From: Acidobacteriota bacterium
GTDB taxonomy: Bacteria; Zixibacteria; MSB-5A5; GN15; FEB-12
Assembly: GCA_035529075.1 (NCBI GenBank)
Contig: DATKXK010000014.1
Coordinates: forward strand, 466,807-530,806
Reading direction: 5' to 3'
DNA: 64,000 nt
This document shows, in pieces, positions 63,350 to 64,000 of this stretch. Within the stretch, counting starts at the first letter, position 1. Every line of letters begins with the position of its first letter. The translations under genes and the position numbers were made by a program. Under the pieces are notes generated by a model, which was given only the letters and a program-made list of their open reading frames with translations, did no database searches and was not told the origin of the DNA.

Positions 63350-64000
63350 CTACATTACAATCGCCAGTTTTCCCGCCTGCGACTTGCCGTCGGGCGTCTC
63401 AACCGTCCAGTAGTACAGCCCCGATACCACCATCTGAGTGTTACGAGTGATCAGGTCCCACGTTTCGTGGTTTGACAGCGGATCCGACGAGTCCATGTCG
63501 TGGTCAAGCTTGCGCACCAGGTCTCCATCCAGCGAATATATCCGGATCGTGCACTTCGGCGGCAGGTTGGCGAAATGAAGCCGCCGCGTCCGGTCGACCG
63601 GGCGGTCACGCTCGTTCTTGCCCAGCCCCTCGAAGCCAGCTGCGTTGTACCCGGCGTCAAGACGGTACGGATTCGGATATATGTACACCTCGAGCTTGTC
63701 ACGCGACGTTATTGACTCCGTCGATTCCAAAGCGTACGTCACGGTCGGTTGCACTGTCGGTGACGTCTCCAGCGACGGTAACCCGGACTGCGGCGAACCG
63801 TAGTCAAAGGCCGTCACGTTAATCCAGTACGGCACCGTCGGCAGCAGGTCCTCGATCTCAAACTGGTACTCGTAGTACAAGAACAGCGAGTCGTCGACCA
63901 GCACCCTGGCCCGAAGCGAGTCCGGAATCGTACTCGGGTCCTCAATCCACTCCACCGTCGGTTTGATGGCCGTGGTGTCCCGCTTGCGTATCCGCGTCAG
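63350..64000 (-). CDS. Large secreted protein with C-terminal sorting-like domain, paralogue 1 (5' end outside window)
   Basis: The frame is open to the right edge, so only the C-terminal ~216 residues are seen. They include YWINVTAFDYGSPQSGLPSLET, matching YYIAVTAFDFGSPAVGLPALET in paralogue 2. The C-terminal domain from YIYPNPYRLDAGYN to SGLYYWTVETPDGKSQAGKL also matches. The stop is 20 bases before the next gene's start. It is the most upstream visible gene of the minus-strand operon. Confidence 0.8.
   Translation of the reverse strand: MTRIRKRDTTAIKPTVEWIEDPSTIPDSLRARVLVDDSLFLYYEYQFEIEDLLPTVPYWINVTAFDYGSPQSGLPSLETSPTVQPTVTYALESTESITSRDKLEVYIYPNPYRLDAGYNAAGFEGLGKNERDRPVDRTRRLHFANLPPKCTIRIYSLDGDLVRKLDHDMDSSDPLSNHETWDLITRNTQMVVSGLYYWTVETPDGKSQAGKLAIVM

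Overview
The window looks like one continuous piece of a chromosome from a free-living, diderm (Gram-negative type) bacterium. Base composition is moderately high in GC, and genes are densely packed in short operons on both strands. Secreted proteins carrying dockerin-like repeats, GWxTD-domain proteins, 'YPNP' C-terminal sorting-like domains, TonB/ExbB/ExbD and TolC point to the FCB superphylum. The dockerin style (DVGDLTYLIxYLFI) makes a Zixibacteria-like lineage my best guess; this is inferred from protein style only. Pyruvate:ferredoxin oxidoreductase, a membrane pyrophosphatase, a rubrerythrin-like protein and an Rrf2 regulator fit an anaerobic or microaerophilic life. I see no rRNA, tRNA, CRISPR, insertion sequence or phage gene.

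Layout. 1-4.2 kb: end of a TPR gene, a membrane protein and an ExbB-ExbD-ExbD-TonB operon closed by a clear terminator. 4.4-10 kb: a tiny zinc-ribbon protein resembling the tail of B12-dependent ribonucleotide reductase, a Ski2/Hel308-like helicase, and a Lon protease whose ATPase motifs are eroded while its peptidase dyad is intact. 10-15.4 kb: two large secreted dockerin proteins, one an M1 metallopeptidase. 15.5-21.2 kb: miaB, then two signalling proteins (a GAF/receiver pseudokinase and an HDOD protein). 21.2-24.1 kb: aroC and a leucyl aminopeptidase. 24.1-31 kb (minus strand): a beta-propeller protein, an outer-membrane barrel, PFOR, dcd and an Rrf2 regulator. 31.3-35.1 kb: cobO, trxB and hppA. 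35.3-44.9 kb: a YIP1 - TolC - membrane fusion protein - ABC ATPase - two FtsX/MacB permeases - two GWxTD proteins cluster. 45-46.5 kb (minus): two DUF1573 proteins. 46.6-57 kb: ABC exporter, M20 dipeptidase, SDR, DMT transporter, ferritin-like protein, M29 aminopeptidase, DUF72, a glycosyltransferase-like protein and an MFS transporter. 57-64 kb (minus): a lipoprotein and three tandem, very large secreted paralogues.

The most striking signal is in the downstream DUF1573 gene (44957-45697, minus). The reading frame is interrupted by a TGA exactly where its paralogue next door has the first Cys of a GCGC motif. Ten bases further on, the RNA can form a 9-bp stem with an 8-base loop whose second base is G, as expected for a bacterial SECIS element. 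I therefore annotate it as a candidate selenoprotein. Second is the Lon-like protein with an altered Walker A, Walker B, sensor 1 and sensor 2 but an intact Ser-Lys dyad.

Links between genes: ExbB/ExbD/TonB would energise outer-membrane uptake. PFOR, Rrf2 and trxB suggest redox control. cobO, trxB, dcd and the ribonucleotide-reductase-tail-like protein all touch B12-dependent deoxynucleotide synthesis, although the reductase itself is not in the window.
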